A DNA stretch of 64,000 bases, taken from assembly GCA_963842235.1 (NCBI GenBank), contig CAWJFT010000003.1, positions 62,001 to 126,000 on the forward strand. The letters run 5' to 3'. The DNA is from JACDAN01 sp963842235. Its GTDB lineage: Bacteria > Actinomycetota > Thermoleophilia > Gaiellales > Gaiellaceae. The translations under genes were made by a program, and so were the position numbers. Below are positions 8,599 to 16,729 of this stretch, in pieces (the stretch's first letter is position 1; the number at the start of each line of letters is the position of its first letter). A model generated the notes under the pieces. It was not told where the DNA came from and did no database searches. It was given only the letters and a program-made list of their open reading frames with translations.

Positions 8599-9626
8599 CG
8601 ACGGTTTTGGTTTCGGCCGCGGGCGCGCCCGGGACCGCGGCGCTCGTTCGCGCGCTCCGGGAGAACGGCGAGCGCAGCGTCCGGGTGGTCGGGACGGACA
8701 TGGCCGAGCGGTCGGTGGGTCGCCACCTCTGCGACGCGTTCCACCTCGTCCCGCCCGGCTCCGACCCCGAGTTCGCGGACGCGATGCTCGATGTCGCCCG
8801 GCGGGAGGAGGTGGAGGCGATCCTCCCGCAGTCGTCGTTCGACCTCCTCGGGCTCGCCGAGGCGAAGGATCGGTTCGAGGGCGTCGCCGTGATGGTCTCC
8901 TCGCCCGACGCGATCCGCCGGTCGAACGACAAAGCCGAGAGCTATGCGCTGCTGGACGAGATCGGCGTCCCGGGGCCGAAGTGGCGCAAGGTCGTGGGCG
9001 GCGAGCGAGTGGCGGAGGCGGCCAGAGCGCTCGGCTACCCGGACGAGGACGTCGCCGTCAAGCCGGCGTTCTCCTCCGGCTCGCGGGGGTTTCGGATCCT
9101 CTCCGCCGGCGCCGACCGGCGCGAGCAGCTGCTGACGAACCGGCCGGGGGTCGCAGAAGCGCTGCGGCTGGAGGAGCTCGTCGAGCTGCTCGGAGACGAC
9201 GAGACGCCGCTGCTCGTGATGGAGCTGGCTTCCGGCCTCGAACGAACGATCGACGGGATCGCCGAGGGCGGCCGGATCGCGCTCGGCCACCCGAAGACGC
9301 GGGAGTCGATGCGGGCCGGCCTGGCCATGTACTTCGCGACGCTCGACGACGATTGGTTGATGGACGTCGCCGCGAAGATCGTCGCGGCGCTCGCGCTCGA
9401 CCACTTCTTCAACATCCAGCTCGTCGGCGACAAGGTGATCGAGATCAACCCGCGGATCTCGACGATCGTCTACCAGGAGGACCTGAACCTGCCCTGGCTC
9501 GGCGTCAAGCACGCGCTGGGCGAGATCTCGGCGGAGGAGCTTGCGTCGTACCGCGGGCGGGTGAGGCCGACCCGCCGCGCCTTGCGCTACTTCGACCAGG
9601 TGGAGTGGGACGACCCCTCCGCGTAA
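8595..9626 (+). CDS. ATP-grasp carboxylate ligase (second of two)
   Basis: A 343-residue ATP-grasp protein. An N-terminal domain (TVLVSAAGAPGTAALVRAL) is followed by DVAVKPAFSSGSRGFRIL (nucleotide loop) and the metal-binding VIEINPRISTIVYQE near the C-terminus. It is shorter than, and clearly different from, the ATP-grasp gene four genes upstream, so this is not a recent duplication. GTG start in a GTGA overlap. Two ligases in one glycan operon suggest two acylation or peptide-bond steps on a sugar or lipid-linked precursor. Confidence 0.85.
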   Translation: MTTVLVSAAGAPGTAALVRALRENGERSVRVVGTDMAERSVGRHLCDAFHLVPPGSDPEFADAMLDVARREEVEAILPQSSFDLLGLAEAKDRFEGVAVMVSSPDAIRRSNDKAESYALLDEIGVPGPKWRKVVGGERVAEAARALGYPDEDVAVKPAFSSGSRGFRILSAGADRREQLLTNRPGVAEALRLEELVELLGDDETPLLVMELASGLERTIDGIAEGGRIALGHPKTRESMRAGLAMYFATLDDDWLMDVAAKIVAALALDHFFNIQLVGDKVIEINPRISTIVYQEDLNLPWLGVKHALGEISAEELASYRGRVRPTRRALRYFDQVEWDDPSA

Positions 9627-10543
9627 TCCACACCCCGCTGAACGTCGCGGGGATCCCGTGGACGAACGTTCAGGCGCTCCGCCGGAAAGGCGTCGAGGCG
9701 CAGCTCGTCGTGGTGGAGCGGCAGAAGCTGCATCCGGAGGCCGATAGGTCGCTCGATCGGCCCGCGGGGTTCTGGGGACGGCAGGCCGTCCAGTGGCCGG
9801 CGTTTCTGCGGCTGCTGCCGAGAACCGACGTCTTCCACTTCTACTTCGGCTGGACGCTGGTGCCCCGGAAGCTCCAGTGGCCGATCCTGAAAGCGACGCG
9901 GCGGAAGTCGGTCCTGCACTTCCTCGGCTCGGACATCCGCGGGAAGGCGCCGGGGGAGCTTCGGTACGCGCGTGGCGCGGACGCGCGCATCGTCGGCTCC
10001 TACGACGCGCTCCGCTGGGTGCCGGACGCCCATGTCGTTCCGCCGGGGCTCGACCTGCGGGGGTACACGCCGGCGCCGGCCGAGGATCGTCTTCGCCCGG
10101 TGGTGCTGCACGCGCCGTCGTCGCGGCGTCGCAAGGGCACGGAGCACGTGATCGCGGCCTGCGAAGGGCTCGACGTCGAGCTCGACATCGTCGAAGGCCT
10201 GCCGCACGATGAAGCGCAGCGGCACTACGAGCGCGCCGACATCGTCGTCGACCAGCTCAACGCCGGCTGGTACGGGATCTTCGCGCTGGAGGCGATGGCG
10301 CTCGGAAAGCCCGTGCTGAGCTACCTGCGTGACGAGGCGGTGCAGGAGACCGAGGGGGCGCTCGACGTCCAGGTCCCGATCGTGCGGGTCACGAAGGAGA
10401 CGTTGCGCGACCGCATCGCCGAGCTCGCAGCATCGGCGGAAGAGCGGCGGCGGATCGGCGCCTCGTCACGCGCGTACGTGGAGCAGGTGCACGACGCGGA
10501 CAAAGGCGCCGATCGCCTGATCGCGATCTACGACGCTCTCTGA
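9605..10543 (+). CDS. Glycosyltransferase, GT4-like
   Basis: A 312-residue GT-B-type glycosyltransferase. It opens with the first strand RVIHTPLNVAGIPWTN and ends with the donor-binding segment GWYGIFALEAMALGKPVLSY, whose glutamate is the usual nucleotide-sugar ligand. I chose the GTG at 9605, which overlaps the ATP-grasp gene by 22 bases, because no ATG, GTG or TTG lies closer to the conserved first strand. It is the last gene of the coupled operon beginning at 4256. Donor and acceptor are unknown. Confidence 0.85.
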   Translation: MGRPLRVIHTPLNVAGIPWTNVQALRRKGVEAQLVVVERQKLHPEADRSLDRPAGFWGRQAVQWPAFLRLLPRTDVFHFYFGWTLVPRKLQWPILKATRRKSVLHFLGSDIRGKAPGELRYARGADARIVGSYDALRWVPDAHVVPPGLDLRGYTPAPAEDRLRPVVLHAPSSRRRKGTEHVIAACEGLDVELDIVEGLPHDEAQRHYERADIVVDQLNAGWYGIFALEAMALGKPVLSYLRDEAVQETEGALDVQVPIVRVTKETLRDRIAELAASAEERRRIGASSRAYVEQVHDADKGADRLIAIYDAL

Positions 10544-10573
10544 CTTTGAACCTCTAACTGAACGAAGCCTTGA

Positions 10574-10646
10574 GCCGTCGGGCCGCGCTGGACGGCGCGA
10601 GGCGGCGTCCTCGGTCTCGCCCGTATCCATCGGATACGAACGAGAC
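10574..10646. terminator. Paired hairpins between convergent genes
   Basis: The 168 bases between the glycosyltransferase and the collagen-like gene hold two hairpins. One has arms GCCGTC/GACGGC (10574-10596). The other has an inner perfect stem CGTATCC/GGATACG with loop ATC (10622-10638), extended after a 2x2 mismatch by GTCTCG/CGAGAC (10614-10646). Neither has a T tract. The position between convergent genes makes bidirectional termination the simplest role. I see no gene here. Confidence 0.5.
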
Positions 10647-10711
10647 GCTGCGTCCTTGCCTCACACCGCCCATCGCACCCCGACGGCGAAGCGTCATTCA
10701 GTCAGAGGCCC

Positions 10712-11617
10712 TCAGGGCGTCAGGACATTCGCCGCTCCCCTCGTGAGTGTCGTCGTGAACGCCCAGTCGGCCGCCGCGTCGTTCGTGTCCTTTCCGTTCG
10801 GGTGGCGGATGAGCGACCCGGCGACGGCGTTCGAGTCCTCGACGGTCGTCGGGAGCACCGTGCCCTCGACGAGGTTGTAGGTCTGGCCGCCGATCGTGGC
10901 CGCCGTGATCGCTCCCTCGTAGGACAGCGCGTCGAGAAGCGTGGCTCCCTCGAGCAGCGCGAGGCCGTCGGGGGCGCCGTTCTGGAGCTCGATCGCCACG
11001 GCGACGTACCCACCGCCCGCCAGCGTTCCGGTCAACTGCTCGCGGGCGTACTCGGCCGAGTCGCCGCCGTTGACGGCGACAAGATCGACGTTCGAGAGAT
11101 CGGCCGCCGCGTCGCCCGTGTTGTGGATCTCGACGAAGCCGTCGGCGTCCGTGCCGACCTGGTCGTAATCGACCTCGTTGATCACGAGCTTCCCTTGCCC
11201 GGGCGGTGGCGGAGGAGGCGGAGGAGGCGGCTCCTCGTCGGCGATGCACTTGAGCGAGACGTCGCCGTTCGCGGCGATCGTGACCTCGATCTGGCCGGCC
11301 GCATCGTCCGCGGTCACGCACGGGACGCCGTCGAGCGTCTTCAAGCCGGTGACGAGCGTCCCGGAGTCGCCCTTCGGCCCCGGCGGCCCGGGCGGCCCTG
11401 CGGGCCCCGGATCGCCCTTCTCGCCTTTCTCGCCGGCCACGTTCCAGCTCACCGCTTTCTCGCGGCGGCGGCACTGGGTTGGGTCGGAGACCTGCCGCAG
11501 CCATCCTCCCGACGGGTGCTTGCAGGCGTGGATCACGGCCGGCGCTTCGCTCTGGCCAAGCGCGGTGCCGGCGAGCGCGACCGCAATCGCACCGCCCAGT
11601 AACAGAATCGTCTTCAT
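10712..11617 (-). CDS. Secreted collagen-like protein with lamin-tail domain
   Basis: A 301-residue exported protein. A signal peptide (residues 1-21, ending ALG) is followed by a region with three cysteines, a perfect Gly-X-Y tract of about 9 triplets (GEKGEKGDPGPAGPPGP and on), a further cysteine-containing segment, and a run of ten prolines. The C-terminus is a lamin-tail domain (LVINEVDYDQVGTDADGFVEIHNTG). Start ATG with GGGAGGA upstream. Such LTD domains occur in extracellular bacterial proteins, and the collagen tract suggests a trimeric stalk. No enzymatic motif is visible. Confidence 0.8.
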   Translation of the reverse strand: MKTILLLGGAIAVALAGTALGQSEAPAVIHACKHPSGGWLRQVSDPTQCRRREKAVSWNVAGEKGEKGDPGPAGPPGPPGPKGDSGTLVTGLKTLDGVPCVTADDAAGQIEVTIAANGDVSLKCIADEEPPPPPPPPPPGQGKLVINEVDYDQVGTDADGFVEIHNTGDAAADLSNVDLVAVNGGDSAEYAREQLTGTLAGGGYVAVAIELQNGAPDGLALLEGATLLDALSYEGAITAATIGGQTYNLVEGTVLPTTVEDSNAVAGSLIRHPNGKDTNDAAADWAFTTTLTRGAANVLTP

Positions 11618-11721
11618 GGTCCTCCCTCGGTCGTTGACGGAGAGGGAGATACGCGTGCGGGCGGCGCGAGGCTAGGGGACGCGCGTGAATCGACTCACTT
11701 TCGGCGCGAAGCCGTGACGCG

Positions 11722-12427
11722 TTAGCGCCCGACGAGCTTGAAGACGCGGCGTCCGGCTCGCTCGACCGGCGAGGGCAGCCACCCGCGCCGCTTCTTCACG
11801 ACCGACGTGACCGCGCCGAACACGGCCTTCGTGGCCTGCACGCGCCGCGCATGGAGCCGGTCGCGAGCGCGTGTTCTCGGCCACCTTCCGCGCCACCGTG
11901 GTCGACCCGATCACAAAGCGGACATCCTTGAACTGCCGCGAGCCGAAGATCTTCTCGGCCACGACCTTCCTGGGCCCGTCGTGCCAGGTCGTGTCGTGAA
12001 AGGCCACGATCCCGCCGTCGACGACCTTCGGAACCCACTTGTCGAAGTCCTCGCGGACGAGCGACTCCTCGTGCGAGCCGTCCACGAAGAGCAGCTCGAT
12101 CGGCTCGTGGAACCCCTCGGCAACCTCCTGGGAGAGCCCCTTGACGGGCGTGACGAGGTCGGCGATGCCGGCACGCTCGATGTTGTCCTTGAACTCGCCG
12201 TGGCGGTAGTCGGCGTGCGGGTCGACGGCGAAGATCCGAACGCCGTTGCCCGCCCGCGACCCGAGCCCGAGACAGATCGTGGACTTTCCCTTCCACGAGC
12301 CGATCTCGACGATCACGCCTCTCCCGCTGCACGCTCGGGCGAGCTCGTAGAGGGCCTCGCCTTCCTCGTCGGAGAGCCACCCAGGGACGTCCGTGATCAG
12401 CGCCTTCACGGGCGCAAAGTCCGACAT
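11722..12427 (-). CDS. Class I SAM methyltransferase (MT_24), C-terminus frameshifted
   Basis: About 235 residues after correction. The methyltransferase core has VIVEIGSWKGKSTICLGL (SAM loop), IFAVDPH (acidic strand 2) and ELLFVDGSHEE (strand 4), as in the MT_24 family, with HDTTWHDGP after it. As read, the frame turns arginine-rich after KVAENTR and runs to 11672. Dropping one base near 11880 restores a lysine-rich tail ending VFKLVGR and a TAA at 11722. ATG at 12427 is chosen; GTG at 12436 is closer to the Shine-Dalgarno supplied by the adjacent repeat element. Substrate unknown. Confidence 0.8.
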
Positions 12428-12441
12428 GCCGGCCACGACTT

Positions 12442-12667
12442 TAGTGCCCCTCCCAGCAATACATGCCGGCTTCTGGCCCGCGATCACGCGGCGCCAGAGC
12501 CCACCCTCCTCCTCGCCAAGGTCTACAGACCTTGGCTCGTCGGAGTGCGGACTCTGGCTTGAGACGGTCGTACCGGCAAAGCCGGCACGACCTCTGCTGG
12601 TCGGCGCGACAGTGGCGCCTTCGGCTCGCGACCCAGAATTCCGGCGGCATTACTGGAAGGGGCACTA
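12442..12667 (-). repeat. Palindromic intergenic element, copy 1
   Basis: A 226-bp element with terminal inverted repeats TAGTGCCCCT/AGGGGCACTA that continue imperfectly for roughly 35-50 bases. Internal hairpins include CCAAGGTCT/AGACCTTGG with a 2-bp centre, and a CCGGC/GCCGG stem around AAA. Its TAG (minus strand, 12667-12665) is the stop codon of the ZIP gene. Its other end reads GGGAGGGGCACTA just before the methyltransferase start. Copy 2 is nearly the same sequence in the opposite orientation, and copy 3 is divergent. It encodes no convincing protein. Confidence 0.85.
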
Positions 12668-13861
12668 GGCCACGAGCAGGCCGGTCACGTACATGACGGC
12701 GATCCCGGCCAGGAAGCCGCCCAGCGCATGCGGCGAGGTCAGCCCGCCCGGGGCACGGCGCGCCACGTAGCGCGTGACCTCGACGACGACCTCGAAGGCC
12801 GCGCCGGCCGCCGCGGCGAAGAAGACCACGCCGAGCAGGTCGCTCGTCACGAACCCGCCGAGCCAGGCCCCGAGGATCGCCGGCGCGCCGGCGAGCAAGG
12901 CGAGCCCCGCCAGACGCTGCAAGGAGACGCGGCGGCCCTCCGCGAGCGGCGCCGCGATCCCGAGCCCCTCGGTGACGTTGTGAATCATGAAGCCGACGAT
13001 GAAGAACGTCCCCAGCGCCAGCTCGCCGAGCGCGAACGAGGATCCGATCGCGAGCCCCTCACCGAGGTTGTGCACCCCGATTCCGACGGCGACGAGGGTG
13101 GCCAGCGCGAGCCCACTGATGCCGGACGAGCCGCTGCCCTGCCCGAGCCTGGCAGACAGGCCCGTCAGGAACAGGTAGCTGATCGCGACGCCGAGGAGGA
13201 CGAGCCCGGCGCCGCCGAGGGCGCTCGGAAGCGCGGCCTGGAGCTCCAAAGCCTCCGACAGCGCCTCAACGGCCAGAAACGTTAAGAGCCCGGCGGTCAG
13301 CGCCATGAACGCAGCCAGCCACTCGGGCGCAATCCGTCGGAGCGAGGGCAGCCAGAGCAGACCGAGCGCGATCGGGACGATCCCGACGAGCGCCCCGATC
13401 AGCGCGTAGCCCGCGAAGCTCCGCGCCGAAGCCTCCGGCGTCGCCACCGCCGCGGCGATCTCCTTGGTCGTCTCGATCCCCGACGAGCTGGTCACGCCCA
13501 CCGAGATCGGCTCGCCCGAAACCCAGTCGTACTGGACGTTGATCGTGCTCGAGCGCAGCCGGCCCAGCGTGCGCGGGCCGTCGACGTCGAACGGCACGAT
13601 TGCGTCGTCGACCGTCACGGACCCGATCGTCAGGTCGTCGCGCTGCGGATTCGTGACCCGGATGTGGATGTCGCCTGGGTGGAACTCCACCCGCCGGATG
13701 TCGAACTCGTCTGCGGGAGGCGGGGTCTCGCCGACGAGGCCCGTGACCGAGCCACCGGTCGCGGTGAAGAGCGCGACGACCCCCGTGAGGAGGACGAGCG
13801 GCACGAACGCCCAGAGCCTCCAGCTTCTCCCCAGGACGGCTGCCTCGACGCGGCTCGACAT
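12665..13861 (-). CDS. ZIP-family metal transporter with extracytoplasmic N-terminal domain
   Basis: A 398-residue membrane protein. One N-terminal helix (FVPLVLLTGVVALFTATGG) leads into an about 110-residue extracytoplasmic beta-rich segment, then about eight helices. The ZIP signature histidines are in GIGVHNLGEGLAIG and FMIHNVTEGLGIA, the metal-binding helices of this family, which imports Zn, Fe or Mn. ATG at 13861 overlaps the oxidase stop (TGATG). The stop TAG lies at the edge of repeat copy 1. Pairing with a multicopper oxidase and a divergent DtxR-type regulator suggests manganese or iron handling. The N-terminal extension is unusual for ZIP proteins. Confidence 0.87.
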   Translation of the reverse strand: MSSRVEAAVLGRSWRLWAFVPLVLLTGVVALFTATGGSVTGLVGETPPPADEFDIRRVEFHPGDIHIRVTNPQRDDLTIGSVTVDDAIVPFDVDGPRTLGRLRSSTINVQYDWVSGEPISVGVTSSSGIETTKEIAAAVATPEASARSFAGYALIGALVGIVPIALGLLWLPSLRRIAPEWLAAFMALTAGLLTFLAVEALSEALELQAALPSALGGAGLVLLGVAISYLFLTGLSARLGQGSGSSGISGLALATLVAVGIGVHNLGEGLAIGSSFALGELALGTFFIVGFMIHNVTEGLGIAAPLAEGRRVSLQRLAGLALLAGAPAILGAWLGGFVTSDLLGVVFFAAAAGAAFEVVVEVTRYVARRAPGGLTSPHALGGFLAGIAVMYVTGLLVA

Positions 13862-14856
13862 CAGTCCCGGACGTCGAAGAACGCCATCCACCCGAGCTCG
13901 GCGAACTCCGACTGGTGGGCGTGGAACATGAAGAGGCCGGTGTGCGTGAAGTCGATCTCGATGATCCCGCGCTGGCCCTGCGTCTGCATGATCGTGTCCG
14001 TGTACTCGAACTGGTCGCCGGTGCCGGTCGGGTAGTAGCGGAAGAACTCACCGTGGAGGTGGAACGAGTTGATGAGGTCGAACTCGGTCAGGTTGGCGAG
14101 ATAGATCCGCACCGTCTGCGACCGGCGCACCTTGATCGGGTAGCGGGCGTAGTAGAAAGCGCGGCCGTTGACGGTGTAGAAGTTGTTCTCCCCGTCGCCG
14201 TCGGTGTCAAAGCCGTTCATGACCATCACGAGCTCCTGCGCCGGGCGTCGCGGCTTCTTCGGGTCGATGATGAAGGCGCCGTAGAGCCCCTTGTGGATGT
14301 GCTTCTTCAGCGGCGTCGCATGGCAGTGGTAGAGCTGGAGGCCGGCCGGGCGCGCCGGGAACTCGTACGTGAACGAGTCACCGGGAGCCACGACTTCGAA
14401 GACGCCGTCCATCTTCGCCGGGTGGATCCCGTGGAAGTGGATCGTGTGCGGGTGCGACCCGCCGTTCCTGAACTTGACGCGGAGGAGATCGTCCTCCGTT
14501 GCCCGGATGATCGGGCCCGGCACGGTTCCGTTGTAGGTCCACGCGTCGAAGTGGACTCCCTTCGCCACCTCGATCTGCTTGTCGACGGCGACGAGCTCGT
14601 ACTCCCGCACCCGGCCCTTCTGGTACCGCAGCGCGTCGGGCGGGTAGAGCAGCCCGTCGAGGTCGTTCGGGCCGCCCGGCGCGGGGACGTGCTCGTGGAC
14701 CATCGCTGCGTGGCCGAGCGCCGCATGGTTGTGCCCTTTGTGCGTCGCGCTCGGGTGCCCGTCCGAGTGTCCGGGCAGATTCAGGCGTGCGAGCGGCGCA
14801 GCTGCAACGAGCGGTGCGGCGCCCGCGATAATCTGCCGGCGCGTGAATTTAGGCAC
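13861..14856 (-). CDS. Two-domain multicopper oxidase, probably Tat-exported
   Basis: A 331-residue cupredoxin protein. The N-terminus has a twin-arginine-like TRRQIIAGAAPLVAAAPLA signal and a histidine-rich stretch. Copper ligands are visible in HTIHFHGIHP, LYHCHATPLKKHIHKGLYG, NSFHLHGEFF and the C-terminal FMFHAHQSEFAELGWM. This matches two-domain multicopper oxidases (small laccases and copper nitrite reductases); the HCH motif favours an oxidase. GTG start at 14856 within the shared divergent promoter. It is co-transcribed with the ZIP transporter and probably regulated by the divergent DtxR-like protein. It may oxidise Mn(II), Fe(II) or Cu(I). Confidence 0.87.
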   Translation of the reverse strand: MPKFTRRQIIAGAAPLVAAAPLARLNLPGHSDGHPSATHKGHNHAALGHAAMVHEHVPAPGGPNDLDGLLYPPDALRYQKGRVREYELVAVDKQIEVAKGVHFDAWTYNGTVPGPIIRATEDDLLRVKFRNGGSHPHTIHFHGIHPAKMDGVFEVVAPGDSFTYEFPARPAGLQLYHCHATPLKKHIHKGLYGAFIIDPKKPRRPAQELVMVMNGFDTDGDGENNFYTVNGRAFYYARYPIKVRRSQTVRIYLANLTEFDLINSFHLHGEFFRYYPTGTGDQFEYTDTIMQTQGQRGIIEIDFTHTGLFMFHAHQSEFAELGWMAFFDVRD

Positions 14857-14870
14857 GTCTAAACTATAAC
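14848..14870. promoter_or_regulatory. Shared divergent promoter with DtxR-like operator
   Basis: A dyad TTTAG-N6-CTAAA (14848-14863) covers the oxidase start. Overlapping -10 boxes read TATAAC (14865-14870) on the plus strand, eight bases before the regulator ATG, and TATAGT (14868-14863) on the minus strand, six bases before the oxidase GTG. Both transcripts would start at or next to their first codon. The TTTAGG half-site resembles DtxR/IdeR/SirR operators. Confidence 0.6.
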
Positions 14871-14878
14871 TGAGCCGA

Positions 14879-15529
14879 ATGGAACTGACAGACGCAATCC
14901 AGGACTACGTCAAGGAGATCTACAAGCTCGAGGCGGCGGGACAGCGCGCGACCACCTCGGCGCTGGCGGAGCGGCTCGGGGTCTCCCCGCCCTCGGTCAC
15001 GTCGATGCTCAAGAAGCTCGCCGCGCTGGGGCTCGCGGAGCACGAGCGCTATCGCGGCGCGCGGCTGACGGCGAAGGGCGAGCGGGTGGCGCTCGAGGTG
15101 ATCCGCCACCACCGGCTGATCGAGCAGTACCTCGTCAAGACCCTCGGCCTGCCGATCGACGCCGTCCACGTCGAGGCGGACCGCCTCGAACACGCGATCT
15201 CGGAGGAGCTCGAGGCGCACATCGACCGCACCCTCGGCTTTCCGACGCGCGATCCGCACGGAGATCCCATCCCCGGGCCCGACCTCAAGCTCGAGCGCTC
15301 GGACGTCACTCCGCTCTCGGCGCTGGAGCCCGGCGCCAAGGCGACCGTCGAACGCGTCCCGGACGGCGACGGAGAGCTGCTTCGCTATCTAGCGGAGCTG
15401 AAGCTCGTCCCCGGAAGCCGCCTGCAGATGCGCGAGCTGGCCCCGTTCGGCGGCCCGGTGACGGTGCGGGTCGGCGGCGCTGACCACGCGATCTCGCGCG
15501 AGCTCGCGGGCCGGATCGCCGTCACCTAG
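14879..15529 (+). CDS. DtxR/MntR-family metal-dependent regulator
   Basis: A 216-residue regulator with the family order: winged helix (TTSALAERLGVSPPSVTSMLKKL, about residues 22-44), dimerisation/metal-binding domain containing RHHRLIEQYL and the E-H-E pattern (HVEADRLEHAISEELEAHI), and a C-terminal SH3-like FeoA domain (VPGSRLQMRELAPFGGPVTVRVG). Such proteins repress metal uptake genes when Fe(II) or Mn(II) is bound. It is divergent from the oxidase/ZIP operon across a shared promoter. Start ATG is probably leaderless. Its TAG shares the tetranucleotide CTAG with the convergent protease stop. Confidence 0.9.
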   Translation: MELTDAIQDYVKEIYKLEAAGQRATTSALAERLGVSPPSVTSMLKKLAALGLAEHERYRGARLTAKGERVALEVIRHHRLIEQYLVKTLGLPIDAVHVEADRLEHAISEELEAHIDRTLGFPTRDPHGDPIPGPDLKLERSDVTPLSALEPGAKATVERVPDGDGELLRYLAELKLVPGSRLQMRELAPFGGPVTVRVGGADHAISRELAGRIAVT

Positions 15530-16729
15530 TGGTTCCGCTCGTTCCCAGGCGGTCGCCATCGCGATCCGCTCCTCGATCGACGGATGCGTGTCGAAGGCCA
15601 GGTGCGCCCACCTGGGCGGCGTCGGGTCTTCGAGCGCGGCGCGCGTGAAGCCCCGGAACAACTCGCGCGCCGACGCGGGATCGCGTGTCGTCTCGAGCGC
15701 GACCCAGTCCGCTTCGGCCTCGAGCTCGCGCGACACGGCGCTCGCGAACGGCTGCAGCGCCAGGCTGCCCGCGGCCAGAACGAACAGCGCAAGTGGAACC
15801 GCCCGCGGCTCGTAGAGCCCTCCCCGCCTTCGGGTCACCCACGCCACCGCCGCGAGGAGCGGCAACAGGAGCAGCGCGTACCAAGCGATGCTCTTCCAGA
15901 TGTGGTGCCGCGAGTGATGACCGAGCTCGTGAGCCAGCACGACGCGAACCTGGCCGTCGTCGAAGCGCCCGTCGAGCAGCGTGTCCCAGATGAAGATGCG
16001 GCGGCTCGGGCCGAGGCCCGCCGCCTGCGCGTTCGGGATGCTCGTCCGGTTACTCATGCGCTGGACGACCACCTTCACCGGCTCGACGCCCTGCCGCTGC
16101 GCGTAGAGCTCCGCATCGCGTCTTAGCTCGGCCGGGGCACGCTCCTGGTCCGGAACGAGGTAGGGGAAGATGAACGCGAAGAGCAGCGCCAGGGCGACGA
16201 AGACGGGCGTCGCGGCGAGCCACCAGCGGTTCGGCAGCAGCGCCGCCAGCGCCATCGCGACGAGGAGCCAGAGGCAGATGAACAGGAACTCGGCTCCGAG
16301 CACGACCCAGGACTCGAGAAACCAGTCCAGATAGCCCGTCTTCCAGAGGCCGTGGCGACGCTCCCACCAGAGGTCCGCGAGCTGGAACGGCAGCTGCGAG
16401 AGCCCGGCGAGTGCGATGCCGAGCATGCCGAGCAGCATCCCGGTGCCGATCGGCCCGGCGGCCGACTCGCGCGTGAAGCGCGCACCGCGCCAGGCGTAGA
16501 GCGCGAGCACGCCGAGAAACGCGACCTGCGAGAGCACGAAGTTCCAGCGCGTAAAGGTCTCGTAGTCCTCGGCCTCATCGATCACCTGCCGGCTGAGGCC
16601 GTTCGTGGGATCGACATTCGGGAGGACGAGATCGTCCGGCACTGCGGTCTGCCAGAGCAGGAAGGCGGCGACGAGCCACCCGATTACGAGCAAGACGAGG
16701 AGGACCCGGTTCGCCCAGGCGGCCGTCAG
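15526..16729 (-). CDS. M48-family membrane metalloprotease, frameshifted near the end
   Basis: About 400 residues with several N-terminal membrane helices and the zinc motif VVLAHELGHHSRHH, followed by the downstream glutamate in ELEAEADWVALE. This is an HtpX/Ste24-like integral membrane protease. As read, the frame passes RIAMATAWERAE into sequence antisense to the regulator and stops at 15389. Removing one base near 15538 gives a stop at 15526. The best start is CTG at 16729, in a CTGA overlap with the upstream stop; the first usual codon, TTG at 16693, would lose the start of the first helix. Confidence 0.83.

Noticed and set aside
10544..10711. tRNA or small RNA gene between convergent genes
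   Set aside because: Hairpins do not form a cloverleaf and there is no CCA-type end or anticodon arm. Termination is simpler.
11195..11235. GGCGGAGGA repeat as a microsatellite or CRISPR-like repeat
   Set aside because: It encodes the polyproline run of the collagen-like protein on the minus strand.
12441..12665. Frame encoding a short Arg-rich protein (PLPVMPPEFWVASRRR) in repeat copy 1, with a similar peptide in copy 2
   Set aside because: The similarity follows from the shared DNA repeat. The frame has no Shine-Dalgarno role of its own and is not kept in copy 3, so I treat it as non-coding.
12442..12667. Repeat copy 1 as an insertion sequence
   Set aside because: Only 226 bp and no transposase. 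At most a non-autonomous element.
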